NCBI RefSeq assembly: GCF_001522545.3
Contig: NC_031768.1
Coordinates: 111,799,181 to 111,863,180, forward strand
Reading direction: 5' to 3'
Length of the DNA stretch: 64,000 bases
Source of the DNA: Parus major
Lineage: Eukaryota; Chordata; Aves; Passeriformes; Paridae
The notes under the pieces are model-generated. The model saw only the letters and a list, made by a program, of their open reading frames with translations. It was not told the origin of the DNA and ran no database searches. Both the position numbers and the translations under genes were made by a program. Shown piece by piece: positions 1 through 12,739 of the stretch (the first letter of the stretch is position 1; the number at the start of each line of letters is the position of its first letter).

Positions 1-2110
1 GCTATAGCCTAGAAGCATCCAACTTTTTTAGGTTGTAGTCCAAACCCTCTGTTCCATCTGTAAAACCTTTAGGGAAAACACAATGTTTGCACTCAAAGTG
101 CAAAGTTTCTTGTGGGTGGTTTCCTCCTCGATGCAGAAACTCTTAACAGTGTTTGAATTAGAATGTTTTTAACATGTTAATTTCATGATCTAGTGGTTTT
201 ATTGTCGCCACTGACACTGCTCCTGTTTCCCAGCCAGCTGTAAAGGGGTGGCATCCTGGGCTGAAGCAGGAGCAGCCTTGCCAGTGACAAACCAGCCCTT
301 GCGGGCTCCTACAGAACCTGGCAGATCCATAACACAGTCCCAGTCTGGGTCAATGACATGGAAGACCAGCACTGAAATTCAGCTCACCCAGGGAAGAATT
401 TGCCCTTCTGTTGCTCTGAAAAGCCTTTGTCCTTGCTGTTAACCCCTGACTGAGCTCCAAGTAAATTGTGTGATGTTCTCCTGCCTCCAGCAGAGTCCTT
501 GCCTGTTATATCTGGGGAAAGCAGCTGCTGGAGACAGCTGGAAGGAGACTTTTATGGTTATTACAGTAGTTGCAAAGTCATCTGTGCTGTCGTGGCACTC
601 GGCTATCTATCCGTTTCTGTCAGCAACACAAGTTTTAATGCAGAAATGGGTCTGCAGGCAGCCAGAGGAACCCACAGCACCCCAGCCCAGCCACGTTTAA
701 AGAGAGGGGCAGCTGCAAGGGCCTGACAAACCCCTGGAAGATGCAGGAGACATTGCTGGGAGCTCATGGTCACTGTCAGGATGTGCCACAGATGTGACAA
801 AATGGAAAACTGAATTGCAAACTGAAAATACTGAGATCCTTTTAGTGTCATGAGATGTATTTCTAATGGTGGCATTTAAAGAGTTTGTGTCTCATAAGAT
901 GATGTTTCTAATTTCAGAGAAAAAAAATGACTGCTCATCTGAGCCTTTTAGATGCACATCAGCCAGCAAGTAATTGAAGACAAAGTGTTTTTCTGTAATA
1001 AACCTTCATAATGAAGCACCAGAGGAAAATCCTAAAGTTCAACTCAATACATCATGCTAATCTGCAGAATGGGATTTTCCTGCCACTAATCTTGTTAGAG
1101 CTGGGGCGCTGTGCAAATATATCTATACACATAATTACTGAAGAGATATTAAACAGATCGATTTATTTCAATAAAAAATGCAAACTTTGAGAAGAATTCA
1201 TTAATACTCAAAATCCAGCCAGGCAATAAATAACACTAATGAACTGAGAAAAAGGAATAGATGAACAAGTACTGACATGATGTCTTATGCTTATTGCTGT
1301 TAAAGAGGAGCTGACAATTACTCCATTTGAAATATAAATCCTGCAAAGGAAATGCTAGAAACTGAGTGAAAGACTTGTTAAAAATATGTATGTACATATA
1401 TATACACACATTTTAAGAAGACATTAGGATGAAAACTAATTTAATTTTATCCTAAGAAGGCCATATTACCATTTTCATCACCCTTAAGCTGTGTTTACAT
1501 TAGCAAACAGTGCTGTGCAACAGGAGCATGAAACAGCTGTTGCTGAGATGCTGCCAGCACAACATCTCTAAATGTGTTGGGGGTTTGCTGCCAGCCAGCT
1601 CCAGGGTGGTCCTGCAGCCTGAGTGCCTCACAGAGAGCAGGATAGCCTGGCCACAGGATCTCCCTGGTCCATCCTGTCCCAGGGGAGCACCAGGGTGAAC
1701 ACTCTGAAGTGTGAATCAGATCACAGCGATTGTGGGTGTGGCAGCAAACAGCATTTCCCTCAAAAGCAGCCTCCTTACTGGCACTAAAACGTTTCCTGCA
1801 GCAGAAGCACCCAGGGCACTGTAAAGGGCTCACCCTAGGACAAAAAACCCAGACACAGCCAGAGAGACCTCAGTCCACACAACCCAAATGACCCAGTGAC
1901 AACCAGGGGTATCTAAAATAACCTTTTCAGTAAGGGCAGTGAGAGCTTGTCAAGACAGAACTCAAGAACATGTTTTATCTTGTGCTTGGGAGGTTCTGCA
2001 ATTTGCCAAGAGGAAAAAATCAAAATATTTGGATTGCTGTTTTGGAATTATACTATGGTATTCAAACAGAACACTTAAGAGTTATCCAGGCTGCTTCAGA
2101 GGACACTTGA
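1..2110. other. Intergenic, no gene recognised
   Basis: Only short open frames without recognisable domains are present. The stretch at about 1500-1850 is richer in G+C than its surroundings and could be an old unrecognised repeat, but I see no diagnostic motif. A small AT-rich alternating stretch lies at about 1387-1410. Confidence 0.6.
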
Positions 2111-2114
2111 TTTT

Positions 2115-2505
2115 CTACAGGCTTCTGAAACAGAAGAAAGACACTGAGGGCCTGAGGTGCATCCAGAGGAGGGAACAGAGCTGGGGAAGGGTCTGGGGCA
2201 CAAGTCTGATGTGGACCAGCTGATGGATGTTGGGGTTGTTTAGCCAGAAGGCTCAGGGGAACATTATCACTCTGTATGGCTACCTTGAGAGAGAGTGTAG
2301 TGAAGTCAGGGATCATTCTCTTTTCCCAGGGAACAAGACAGGAAGAGAGGAAATGTCTCAAATTATGCCAGGGGAGATTTAGATTAGATATTATCAAGAA
2401 TCTCCTCACTGCAAGGGTGGTCAGGCATTGGAACAGGCTGCTCAGGAAGCTGATGGAATCTCCAGCCCTGGAAGAGTCCAACAAGGTATGGATGTGGCAC
2501 CTGCA
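2115..2505 (+). mobile_element. CR1 LINE 3' fragment, sense on plus strand
   Basis: The order of motifs is that of the CR1 3' region: a frame like 'SLEKKRL'-encoding sequence is degraded, but the later landmarks are clear. These are 'ccaggggagatttagatta' near 2368, 'ggtcaggcattggaacagg' near 2418 and a 'gatgtggcacctg' motif near 2490. The 5' part is truncated, as is usual for CR1. The copy is diverged and the open frames on both strands across it are not host genes. Confidence 0.8.
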
Positions 2506-4400
2506 AATTTTACTCAATCCCACGATTCTTACAGCAAAGGAGGTGCTGCAGCCTCTCCTGGTGGAAGACCCCCAGTTTATTCACGCATTCCTTACCTGAA
2601 AGCTGCTCCTGTCCATTATTTGGGACAACAGACTTCAGCAGCTGAGGAGGAAGAAAGCTCAGATATCAAAGATGAGCCTGTTTTGTTAAATCACAGTCAA
2701 GTTATTCAAAATCCCCCTTTCCTTTCAATACTCTTAAGTGGGAAAATGCTGGCAAGGCACCCAGACCTCATCCAGATGAGCAGCTCAGGCTTTTACTGGT
2801 TATAAAATGTGTGATTTATGGCAGCATGTACAACATGATGTTATTTCCCTTGCAATTTATGCTCTCAGAGGGCAGAGAAAAGGTGGCTTTGCAGCAATTA
2901 CACATCCCTTGCTCCTTCCAACAGATGCCTCTCTGCACAAACACCACTTTCACAAAAATCTCTGCTTTGTTCTAACCCAAGTCTCTAAAGAGTTTCTGTA
3001 AGGGCAATTACTCCTGGCAACACGCCACATGAATGTTGTATTTTTGTCATTTCTTTAAGTTTATCCTGGAAAGATAGGAGGTTTCTTAGTTTTCATTCTG
3101 GTGAGGGATTCCCTTTAAGCTTTCCTTTAGATCAAGGCAAGGGGGAACCAGGCAATTTCAGGGCATTTTGGTGCCAGCAAGGAGTGGGATAAAGCAGCCT
3201 GTTCTGCAGTCTTTTGGGGACAGCAGCTCCAGGAAAGTGATGAATCTGCCACCAGATGTCACCCAGAGGCCACTCCTGTCGCTGCTGAGGCTCCAGCAAG
3301 CCTCTGGATTTCCTGCAGGCAGCAGGGATGCTCACAGCACTGTCATCACTCCTGCAGTTGCACCCACATTTAACCTCAGATTTCTACTTTGTGCCCTGAA
3401 AAAGAAAAGAAACTTTCAAGCTGCAGTAAGTCTTCAAAATGCCTTGAAAAGTGAAGTACATTTCATGAGCTAAAGGCAAAAGGTTGTTGGTATCTTTACT
3501 GGAGGCCTGTATTTCTCCTTTTACAGAATTTTATCAGCTTGCAGAATTTACCCTTATCTAACTCTTAGGGGAAAAAGAACAAGCTACTGAGACAGATAAT
3601 GGATTGCAAAAAACCAGCAAGCAATGCAGAAAGAAGCAGAAGCACCTTGTGACAAGGGAACATAAAAGACTTCCTGTCATAATAAAGACAATTACAACAG
3701 GAAAAAAACAGCAGAATAAAAATTGGTAAAGTCTAATCAGATGAAGACATCTTTTACAAATTCCTAAATACACTTAAAAACTTCATTTCATGGGGAGCAT
3801 ACAAAGAAAGCACAGAGGGAACACAACTTCTGAATGATTAACATTCAGAAAGTTCCACATGCTTTGCCACAAATAACAATTTTGTGTTTTGTCAAATTAT
3901 TTACCAGAGAGAAATCTACAAAGCACAAATTTAGCATTGCAGCTTCAGTAGTAGTGATAGACATAAGAAACTGTTATTAAATTTTTTGTCATGCTAGGAA
4001 ACAGAGGAAAATGGATTATAACAGTTTTGAATAAATTTTACTTAATTTTTTTCAGTCTCCTAAATACAATTAAAATGTCCAGTGCTTTCAAGAGTAAATC
4101 AACAATTAATTACTTCAGCTCTGAACAGAAGCATCTAAAAAGAGGGATGAAATCACTCCTGTACATAATTCTGCTTTGTGAAACTTGTCCAGCTCTGTTT
4201 AAACAAGTCCAGAAACAATTTCAACTCCATTTAAACAAATCCTAATTTTTCCCTTAAAGTCAAGGTTAAGCCAAAATTACCTTCTCACATTTACCACACA
4301 GTCAATGTTTTTCCTGCTCTTAAAAAATTCTGCCTGTGTCAATGATTTCAAAATCGAATTTTTAACTCTCAGTAAGGGTATGTATTTTAAACAACAGAAA
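2506..4400. other. Intergenic, no gene recognised
   Basis: There are no convincing exons, RNA genes or repeats. The longest open frames are around 100 codons, lack domain signatures and have no coherent splice signals. Confidence 0.5.
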
Positions 4401-4423
4401 AATGAGAAGCCACAACTCAGGTG

Positions 4424-4429
4424 TTTATT
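4424..4429 (-). terminator. Candidate polyadenylation signal of C3orf38
   Basis: The minus strand reads AATAAA here, about 1.2 kb downstream of the C3orf38 stop codon at 5640. It is the first canonical hexamer I see on that strand below the stop, so cleavage would fall near 4400. This implies a 3' UTR of about 1.2 kb (4400-5639), which otherwise holds nothing recognisable. Confidence 0.45.
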
Positions 4430-5639
4430 GAGAAAGAACATCCCAACACAGTAGCTGAACTTTTGCTTTGAAAAGAAATGACTTTAAAGAGAAAGCAAGG
4501 TTCAGACTGTTCATAAACATCAATTCTGTGCAAAACTGAACCTTCTTGTTCCCTGTCACTCAGCCACACTTTACCATGAAAAATCTGGGAACAGTTCTTT
4601 TGCTTCTGCTAAGTTATAGGGAATGTTTATGTTTTCAAAACTTTAAACAGTAAAGCCAGAAAATTAAAATAAAGCTCCCAAACAATCCAAACAAGATGGG
4701 GATAAAGAAGTTTTCACCTCATTTCACCTCTAATTCTCTATAAATAAACAGAGTAAGAAAAAAATCAAGTTTTTCATTGGCAATAATTGTAACTGAATAC
4801 TTTTCTTAGCATGACCTATCATTGTAACCACCCAGTGGTAACAAATGGACTTTCAGTACCTGTAATAAAGCAGCTCAGAGTAAACAAAATACTTATTTTG
4901 AAAAAACATACAAAAATCACAACTATTATATTAAGAACTCTGTTGTCATTATATACAAAATAACTATCAGAGCATTTGGTTCATACAGTGTTGCTGCAAG
5001 TTTTGAAATCAAGTTCTTGATCCCAGACAGTCAGTCCTAGAAGTGGGCAACTATCTCAAGCTTGTCTGCTTGGGGATGCAGACAGAAAAATTTGTGTGTA
5101 CTCATGACAAAACTGGAACCATAAGGTAAAAGGACAGCAATTAATGCAAAGAAGTTAAAAAAAAATCTTCAACAATGCCAAGTTCCATGCACTGTCCCAT
5201 TAAATCACATTCAGAACACCCACAGCAGCTGCCTCCATTCAGTGTTTTGAGTTTTCTATTGGTTTTCTTTGGACTCAGATGCCCATTTACACACTTACCC
5301 GTCCCAAATTTCAAAAGCCAGATGCAAAGACTTCCTGTTACAGCTCAGGTAAGAGTTTCAACTGGTGTCCTCAAGAGAATGTGCAGTTTGTGAATGCCTC
5401 ATTACACACTGCTGCCATTCCACATTTAAATGTAATATGAATAACCAAACTCCACTCTAATGACAGTGCAACACCTGAAGGAATACCCATGAAATATTTG
5501 TTAGCTCTTGGAAAGTGCCCACAAGCATCACCTGTGCTAATTCCCTGTATCTCCACTTGCCACTCAGCAAATCTTACTCAGAGAAGAGAAACTGCATGGC
5601 AGCAACAGCCCAGTCCCTCACCCAGCCGTGACAAAATGC

Positions 5640-8600
5640 TCAGAATTTCTGAGGTTCAAACACAGTCAGCTCATCCCCATCATAGAACTCTCTCAGTTGG
5701 TTTAACTCATACTTTATGGAAGGTTCTTCAATTTGCATCCCAGGCTCCAGAGCATTCTGTCCTACTATTTTAAGGTTCACCAGTTTTATTTTCCAGGTGT
5801 TATTCCTCACAGGGCAGCTGATGAGCCCAAAGATCTGCTCAAAGACACCCAAACAAGCATTGTCTCTGTGCACTGTGCCAGCCACTGCCACTAGCACCAA
5901 TCCATGAGGGGACATGGCACATTTCAGGCCACTGGAATGCAAATTTGGGTTGAAGAGGAGACATTCTTCTTTAACCAAGGACAGCAGGCGCAGGCTCACC
6001 ATGTCTGCACCCACATATTGTTCTATGTTTTTTTCCAAAGTGTTGTAAGAGAACTTCAGTTTGGCATCCTCCCAAAAATGCTGTGGTCCCCATGTCTCTT
6101 CAGATTTTACTCCCAAAGGGTGTTGAGAGTTCAGGAGTTCAAAATACCACTGGCAGAATTCTCCTCCTAGACCACCAACGTCATCTTGTGGTGACTTCTG
6201 TCCATTTCCGTGACTCTGCAGTCAAGCAAATTTTTTTCTTAGAACTGTTTATCAAGATTATCACTTAGAAAAACATCAAATCATGCACATACTTATATTA
6301 AACCTTTTAAATGTTCTAAGCCAGAGTGTCTGAAGAGAAGCACCAAAGTAAAATCTCATTTATTTTTACAAACATGATTATCTTATGTAGAGAACCAAGA
6401 CAGGTTCCTTGAATTATACCTAGAAAGTGCTTCAGCGTCTTGGGCTCTTTACAAAGAGAAAAATCCTGATTCCACTGAAAAAGGGCAGGGGAAGGATATA
6501 AAGTGACATTTTTTTGAACTAAATATACAGTTACTTTGTAGAACTTCTCAGTATTTATGACTTGACAGTAAGACGTTTTTAGAAGTAGATCAAATGTCAA
6601 GTTTGTTTAACATCAATGTCTATAAGCATTAAATTGTGTTATAAGCATTAAGTAATTAAGCATGAAAATATTGAAGAATTCTGTATAGAAATGTGGTATT
6701 TGTTTCACCACAAATTGAAATTAATTTCCAATTCTGTTACATAGTTTCAGGTTTCCCACTTCTTCAAAGTGATGAAGAAAGAAGAGACAAGAATTAAGAG
6801 AAAAGAAATGCAAAGAAAGATGTATGTGATAAATAAATCCACCGACTTCCTTTTAAATTTATGAATGTGTTTTAAGTACTTCATTTATGTACCATCAACC
6901 ACAGAACTTTGCTAAGAGAAACCTTTGTTTTTTCCCTCGAATTAAACACACAGAAGATTATTTTGAAAACAATTCTCAGCTAAATGCTGTCATCAGCTAA
7001 TCCCTGAGTAAAAGCTCAGTGCAATAGGTTCTCAACAGGGACAGAGCTCTCACAGCCCAGGAGGTGGGGCTGCTGCCCACGAGGGCTCTGAACTAAAGCA
7101 AGGTGAACCACAATTAGAACCACAAATAAACCCCTTAAAGTTCATTACACAACGAGGATTTGCTAAATGGCAGAGTTGAACTTCAAAATAACCTATTATT
7201 GCCAAAACACATTTCCTTACGCTGTATTAAGTGTTACAAACCCCAAGGGAAAACAAATGGCACTGACCTGTCACTGCTGGAAACTTCACATTTTATCAAT
7301 ATATAAACTCGCTAAAATCACAAAGGCCTCTGCAGGATTTCTGTGCCATTCATTCTGTTTTCAGCTGTCCCTGAACCCACTCACAAAACTATTTGTGAGT
7401 ATCTTCTATTTTAGCTTATAGGACAATTTAAAAATTCAAAGCATGGAGAAGACCCCACAGTTCAAATACTGTGGAAAACAGAGCAGACACCTCCAGATGT
7501 AATTTAAAAACCAAACAAACAAACCCAACTAAAACCAAGCCAACCGAGAGCTGAAAAGATTTGGGACCTTCCTACAGGTGCAGAGCCACATTTGCACCGG
7601 TCATCCTGTGGATGCAATGTGATGCTGAGCACCCTGAGGATTTCCAGCAGCAGCACTCACCTGTGCAGGAGGTTTTCTGTGCCCTGGCTCTGAGGCTCGT
7701 GCCGTGAACTGCCCGCTCCAGAGCTGCCTCACACGCTCGATGAGGAGGTGTTTCTCTGAAGAAGGAGGCACTGTGATTCCCTGTGCCGCCAAATACTTAA
7801 AGATGATTTCTCTGTAGACTTTCCTGCGCCTCAGAAGTTCTTCCACATTTTGGCTGTACACCAGAATAGCATGAATGGCCTCTGCAAAGAAAGAAACTGA
7901 AGTCAGAGTTACCTTCTTTCACAATAAAACCCCAAACCCAAGCTATCTCTTAAACTCCTGAACTCCAAACACAGTACAAGACAAGGTGACAGGACAGGAA
8001 GAGACTGAAAGTTTGTCTCTAAACCTAAATCTGGCCTCATCGTATCAGACACAGAATACACCCCAAAGGCTTGCAAATATATTTCTCAGACAAGAATTCT
8101 AGGGAGGTGTTTCAGCAATGCACAGTAGTTTGTGAAAATGAGGTTCCACCTCCTTCCTGAAGCCTGCTGGAAATGGAATTAAATCTGTTTTATTTCCACA
8201 CTAATGTGATTACAACTCCCATGTTCGTAAGAAAATGCATCCTAGCACAACAGTGCACTGAATGGCAACAATAAACAAAATTCAGCTACAAGTCTCTGTG
8301 GCAGAATGAGGAAACGCGGCAAACTTGAATTCACTTTTAAAGCAGTCGCAGCAGACAGTTCCCCCCTGAATTGAGGCTAGTACTTAACACAGGACCTATA
8401 AAACCCCCAAATCTATCCAGAAAGAAAAAGCTAAATGAAAACACAAAAATCTTTCAATGCAATCTACAACCACTGCAAAAAGTAGGGGAAAAAGATAACG
8501 AACAAACACCTACAGGCAAAAAATCTTTTAAAAAAATGTGTTGGGCAAATTTTACAGGTTTTAGTTACATCACATGAAACATACTCAAGGCTTTAGGATG

Positions 8601-9276
8601 ATTGTATATCAGGGCAACAAACCCAGTGGCCTCAGGTAAGTCACATAAAAAATTAAGTCTTACAAAACAAATCTCAACAAAGTGATGGTGGATGATCACA
8701 ACTGCAAATAAAAACTAAGTTCAATGCAGATTCGTATTTCACCCTTTCAAAACCTGAAAGCAAAAGTGACTGATGCCAACAGCAAGAGAGTCTCGAGCTT
8801 TCAGTACTTTTAACCACTACTGGCACAGCCGTGCTCGCAGCTCACTGCAGGGCTCTGAGAGGAAAAAGATACTTGTGGAGCTGAAGATCTGCTACGAGCC
8901 CGTCGCCACCTCAACTTCCTCGGCCTGAACAACCTCAAGCTCCGAGCAGTCAAGCCCCGGAGGAGCTGCTGGGCTGTGCAGGAGAGGGCTCCCGAGCTCG
9001 GCCGAGCCCTGCGAGCCCCGGCCCGCCCGGGCAGCCCCGCCCGCCGCGGCCGCCGGGCCCGGGGAAGCGAACGCGGGGCTCGGGGCAGGGCCCGGCCCAG
9101 CTCGGCAGGCCCCGGTCCAGCGGCACCGGCGCTGCCCGCGCACCTTGGCGGCTCTCCGGGTGCACCAGGCGGTTGGTGACGGTGTCGGTGAGCGCCAGCA
9201 GCTCCTCGGTGTGCAGGAGCTCCAGCAGGTCGCGGCAGCCCGCCCGCTCCCGCTCGCTCAGCCCCGACCCCGCCAT
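5640..9276 (-). CDS. C3orf38: C3orf38 orthologue (DUF4518 family protein)
   Basis: Three exons give one continuous frame of 309 aa: 9144-9276 (133 nt, start ATG at 9276), 7661-7881 (221 nt) and 5640-6215 (576 nt with stop). All introns are GT-AG, and exon 1 to 2 joins in phase 1 so that G+AG makes Glu. Exon 1 carries the conserved N-terminus, with '[20 protein letters not shown]' at about residues 20-39. Exon 2 continues with '[20 protein letters not shown]'. Exon 3 holds the C-terminal domain, with '[20 protein letters not shown]' and a final '[13 protein letters not shown]'. The human protein is similar in size (about 329 aa). The family is DUF4518; human annotation suggests a possible role in apoptosis, but the biochemical function is unknown. 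There is no signal peptide or membrane segment, so it is probably intracellular. Gene order and strand relative to ZNF654 match the mammalian 3p11 block. Confidence 0.93.
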
Positions 9277-9400
9277 GGCCGCCCTCCCGGGCGCGCCTGG
9301 TGCAGCGCCGGGCGCCGGCTGGAAAGAGGGACCGGCACCGAAGTTCCGCACGGAAAAACGGCCGCGGGGGAGCAAAGCCGCAAGGAGGCGGGCTTGAATG
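8890..9400 (-). promoter_or_regulatory. CpG-island promoter and first exon of C3orf38
   Basis: The segment is strongly G+C and CpG rich, in contrast to AT-rich flanks, and it contains exon 1 (9144-9276) and the start of intron 1. I see no obvious TATA box, so a dispersed CpG-type start site between about 9290 and 9400 is likely. The GC island stops abruptly near 9400. Confidence 0.7.
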
Positions 9401-9614
9401 TAGTATGGATTGTGTCGTATACGTAAAAACATAATCATAAAACATATGGAGAGTTTGTAACTGAGGGTATCCTTCCCTTCCAGCCCGTCCTGAAGGTGTG
9501 GTGCTGAGCCCTGGGGAGATGCTGGAGAGCAGCACCATGGAAAGGGATGTGTGGGTTCTGGTGCATGGCCTGTGGATGTGAGCCAGCAGTGCCCGGGAGC
9601 CAGGGGTGACATCC

Positions 9615-9955
9615 CTGTCCTGGGGCCGGCANNNNNNNNNNNNNNNNNNNNNNNNNNNNNNNNNNNNNNNNNNNNNNNNNNNNNNNNNNNNNNNNNNNNN
9701 NNNNNNNNNNNNNNNNNNNNNNNNNNNNNNNNNNNNNNNNNNNNNNNNNNNNNNNNNNNNNNNNNNNNNNNNNNNNNNNNNNNNNNNNNNNNNNNNNNNN
9801 NNNNNNNNNNNNNNNNNNNNNNNNNNNNNNNNNNNNNNNNNNNNNNNNNNNNNNNNNNNNNNNNNNNNNNNNNNNNNNNNNNGACAGCCAGGGGATTGTC
9901 CTGGGGCCGGCAGGGACAGCATGGCCACCGGGACAGCCAGGGGATTGTCCCACTC
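9615..9955 (+). repeat. 49-bp GC-rich tandem repeat inside a CR1 copy
   Basis: After the gap, the sequence from 9883 repeats from 9932 with a 49-bp period; both copies begin 'gacagccaggggattgtcct' or its variant. The bases just before the gap (about 9616-9631, 'tgtcctggggccggca') match the same unit in phase. The N run therefore lies within the array and the true copy number is unknown. The repeat unit itself is CR1 sequence, so this is an expansion of part of the element. Confidence 0.85.
9632..9882. other. Assembly gap (251 N)
   Basis: This is an unbroken run of 251 N. It is flanked on both sides by the 49-bp repeat, so a tandem-repeat collapse is the likely cause. The length may be an estimate and should not be used to count repeats. 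Any open frame that crosses it is artificial. Confidence 0.99.
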
Positions 9956-10490
9956 GGCTCCCTGCTGAGGCGGCCTCACCTCCAGACCGGGAGCACCTTT
10001 GGGCACCATACTATCAGAAGGTTATCAAGCCATTAGAGAGTGTCCAAAGGAGGGCAACAAAGATGGGGAAGGGCCTTGAGGAGAAGCCATGTGAGGAGGC
10101 CTCACTGCAGTGACAACATCATCGAGGGGAAAAGGAGGGACAGACAGTGATCTCTCTGTGATGACAATGACAGGACCCGAGGGAATGACCTCAAGTGTCA
10201 GGGAAGGTTTAGGTTGGATATTAGAAAGAGATTCTTCTCCCCAGCACCACCCTGGCAGCATTCAAGCAGTGTTTTGACGATGCTCTCAGCACAGGGTGTG
10301 ATTCTCAGGGGGTCCTGTGCAGGGCCAGGAGTTGGACTCGGTGATGCTTTTGGGTCCCATCCAGATCAGGATGTGATTTCTGATGTGATTTCTGGTCTCC
10401 TCATCTGGACCAAGCCATCTTTGGACATCTGAGCTGCGGCCCCTGTGGGCAGCAAGCAAGTCATCCACTTGTGACTGAGGCAAGCACTGC

Positions 10491-10537
10491 ATGTCCCCAA
10501 GTGATGCATGTCCCCAAGTGATGCATGTCCCCAGGAC
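10491..10537 (+). repeat. 17-bp tandem repeat, about 2.7 copies
   Basis: The unit 'atgtccccaagtgatgc' starts at 10491 and repeats at 10508 and 10525, the last copy being partial. It lies shortly after the end of the CR1 copy. Confidence 0.85.
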
Positions 10538-10539
10538 AG

Positions 10540-12735
10540 GGAAATCCAACAGCACACCACCACAAAGTCCTATAAACTAAAGATGGGGTTTTTTTTGCTA
10601 AATGCAAGCTCTCAACCTTGTGTTGCTCTTCCACTTGGCACTATTTTCTCTGTCAGGAGCAGAGCAACCAGTGATGGACACTTCATAAAACAGAGAGAAA
10701 AAAGGAGGAAAGATGAACAAAAAAGGGAATAGAAGACAGAAGAAGCTTCAGCTGAGCTAAACATCATAAGCTAAATGCCAAGAAAAATAAAGGTGCAACG
10801 AGTCTTGACTTCTCTGGCAGAAAAAAACTCTCCTCCACCCCATGCTTTAATATGGATGTGCAAGGAGACCAACTTTATGTGCTAAAGCTGCCTGGGATTT
10901 CAAACCCAGGAAGACCCAGATTCTGTAGACACACAAAAGAACCATGCTCAAATTAGTGATGACGCTTTGGCACAAACTGAACTCATCATTATGGTGGGCT
11001 CTGTTCAGAGCTGTAGTAAGGAATGCCTGCCCTCAAGATCTGGTAAACCTCCAACAGAACACTGATGGGAACATAAAGCACATTCCTTATCCCTGTACTT
11101 TAGATGATTGTTTCCTTGCTGAGATCTAAAAAAAGGCCATGCAGATCTACCAGGTTGAGCAGAAGGAAAACCAACACACATTCAGCTGAGTAAGAGCTGT
11201 TCTCTTGAGCTGCAGAAATGAATTCCATACAAGCCAGAAATATCTGAACATTTATCCATGAATTTTAAGTTCATCATTCAGATAGAAATTCAGTCTGGAA
11301 GCATCTGGAAAAACTTTAATGTAATAATGCTTATTGTCTGCTGTGTCAAACTTCCCCTCACATGTACACTGATTTAATATTCTTGATTAGTATCAATCCT
11401 GCAAACTACAAATTAGACAATGCATTTGAGAAATATAAATTACCTTTGCTTCATTTTCCTTATGTTTCAATAAATCTTTATTTAGATTTGCAGCTTTGAA
11501 GGAGTATAATACCTATACAAATGTTCTGCAATTCAGAGGGGAAAAAACTGCAACCATCAAGATGCTATTTTTAAAATTAGACTGAGATGTTTGCTGTGTT
11601 TTCAGCAAGAAATGAGGGCGTGGGAGGGGAAGGGAGGGGCAGGTTGCCTTGGGATGGTCACATTCCCATTAATCCAAAGGGAGGAAAAGTGCACTGGCAT
11701 CAGGGAGATTGGAGACACTTTTCAATATTCTGGACTGATGTCTCCCCACAGTCCTTTTCCTGTTCTAGACCAAGACCAGCCCTTTCAGCAGGATTATTTA
11801 TAATTATTTATATATTATTTTACTTTGTAAGCGCTTCTCCATTAGAGGTGATGGGGGTGGAAAGGGGATAATCTCAGAAGTAGGTTTCATTTTTTCCTCT
11901 TTCTCATAACTTAGAAATCCCTTTACAGTTTTTATTCAAACTTTTAATTGACTTGAGCATTGAGCAGGAACTGGCATTCCCAAAGGGGAAGAAACAGGAA
12001 GATTATTAGCCTATTTAAACCAAATGGTGAACAGTACTGTTTTTACAATAAATTGTTGTTGTAATTCAAGGAGTTACTACAAGGGCTTTTGTTGTATTTT
12101 CTCTCTCCTGTCCATCTGAGAAGGGGTTTATATTTGGTGTTAATATATTTAGCAATGAATTTATTAAATGGCTTATGTACACATTGCCATTTTGATAAAT
12201 ATTTTTGCTGGCAAAATGTACCTGAGGCCCCTTCCCCTTATAACCACACTTCACTTCCTCAGGCAAGGACCTTGTCAAAATCATCTGAAGTACAAAATAA
12301 AGGTAAGTTTGAAGTTACACAAAAAAGTCCACCCAAATTTTTCCAGAAGACAGAAATCTGCAGTCAAAAAACCCTAGTAGTTTATAGGGCTGTGAATAAT
12401 AAATCTAAATTACCCAATAATTTCAGAAGCTTCTGAAGCAAAAGAAAAAAGCAGCTACACTATCTTTCTGTCTGAACTTGACAGCCAACCAGAAGCAGAG
12501 GTATCTTAAAACAGCTGCACTCTGACTTGTCTGTGGCCCCAAATTTGGATTTTGAACCCTAGGAATTAACTGCTGTCCCCATTTTGAAGCTTGGTCTGTT
12601 CAAATCCAAATATCCAGACACCTGGAACGTCAAGACCTGGCGTCTTCACACAGGTGCCACGCAACCATCATGTAACCAAACAACACAGTAGCTCCGAACA
12701 TCACAGCAGCACTTCCAAATGACAAGATCAGTTTC
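10540..12735. other. Intergenic between C3orf38 promoter side and ZNF654 3' end
   Basis: I see no gene, RNA or clear repeat. Open frames are short and AT-rich, with no domain similarity. The two genes are on the same strand, so this is the spacer between the 3' end of ZNF654 and the 5' end of C3orf38. Confidence 0.6.
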
Positions 12736-12739
12736 TATC

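Larger units (their letters stand above)
9555..10410 (+). mobile_element. CR1 LINE copy, sense on plus strand, with internal tandem expansion and gap
   Basis: CR1 landmarks run in order. 'gtgagccagcagtgcccggg' lies near 9578. 'ctgaggcggcctcacctcca' lies near 9963. 'agcacctttgggcacc' and 'gtccaaaggagggcaacaaa' follow at 9990-10060, and 'gggaaggtttaggttggata' lies near 10201. The end is a CR1-like tail with 'cagatcaggatgtgatttct' near 10363. The copy runs through the N gap and begins about 280 bp upstream of the C3orf38 start codon, in the opposite orientation to that gene. Confidence 0.8.

Noticed and set aside
2062..2523. 153-codon minus-strand open frame
   Set aside because: It is antisense to the CR1 fragment at 2115-2505 and matches no protein family I know.
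8810..10009. 399-codon minus-strand open frame
   Set aside because: It crosses the 251-N gap, the CR1 copy and C3orf38 exon 1 in the wrong frame. The N run hides any stops.
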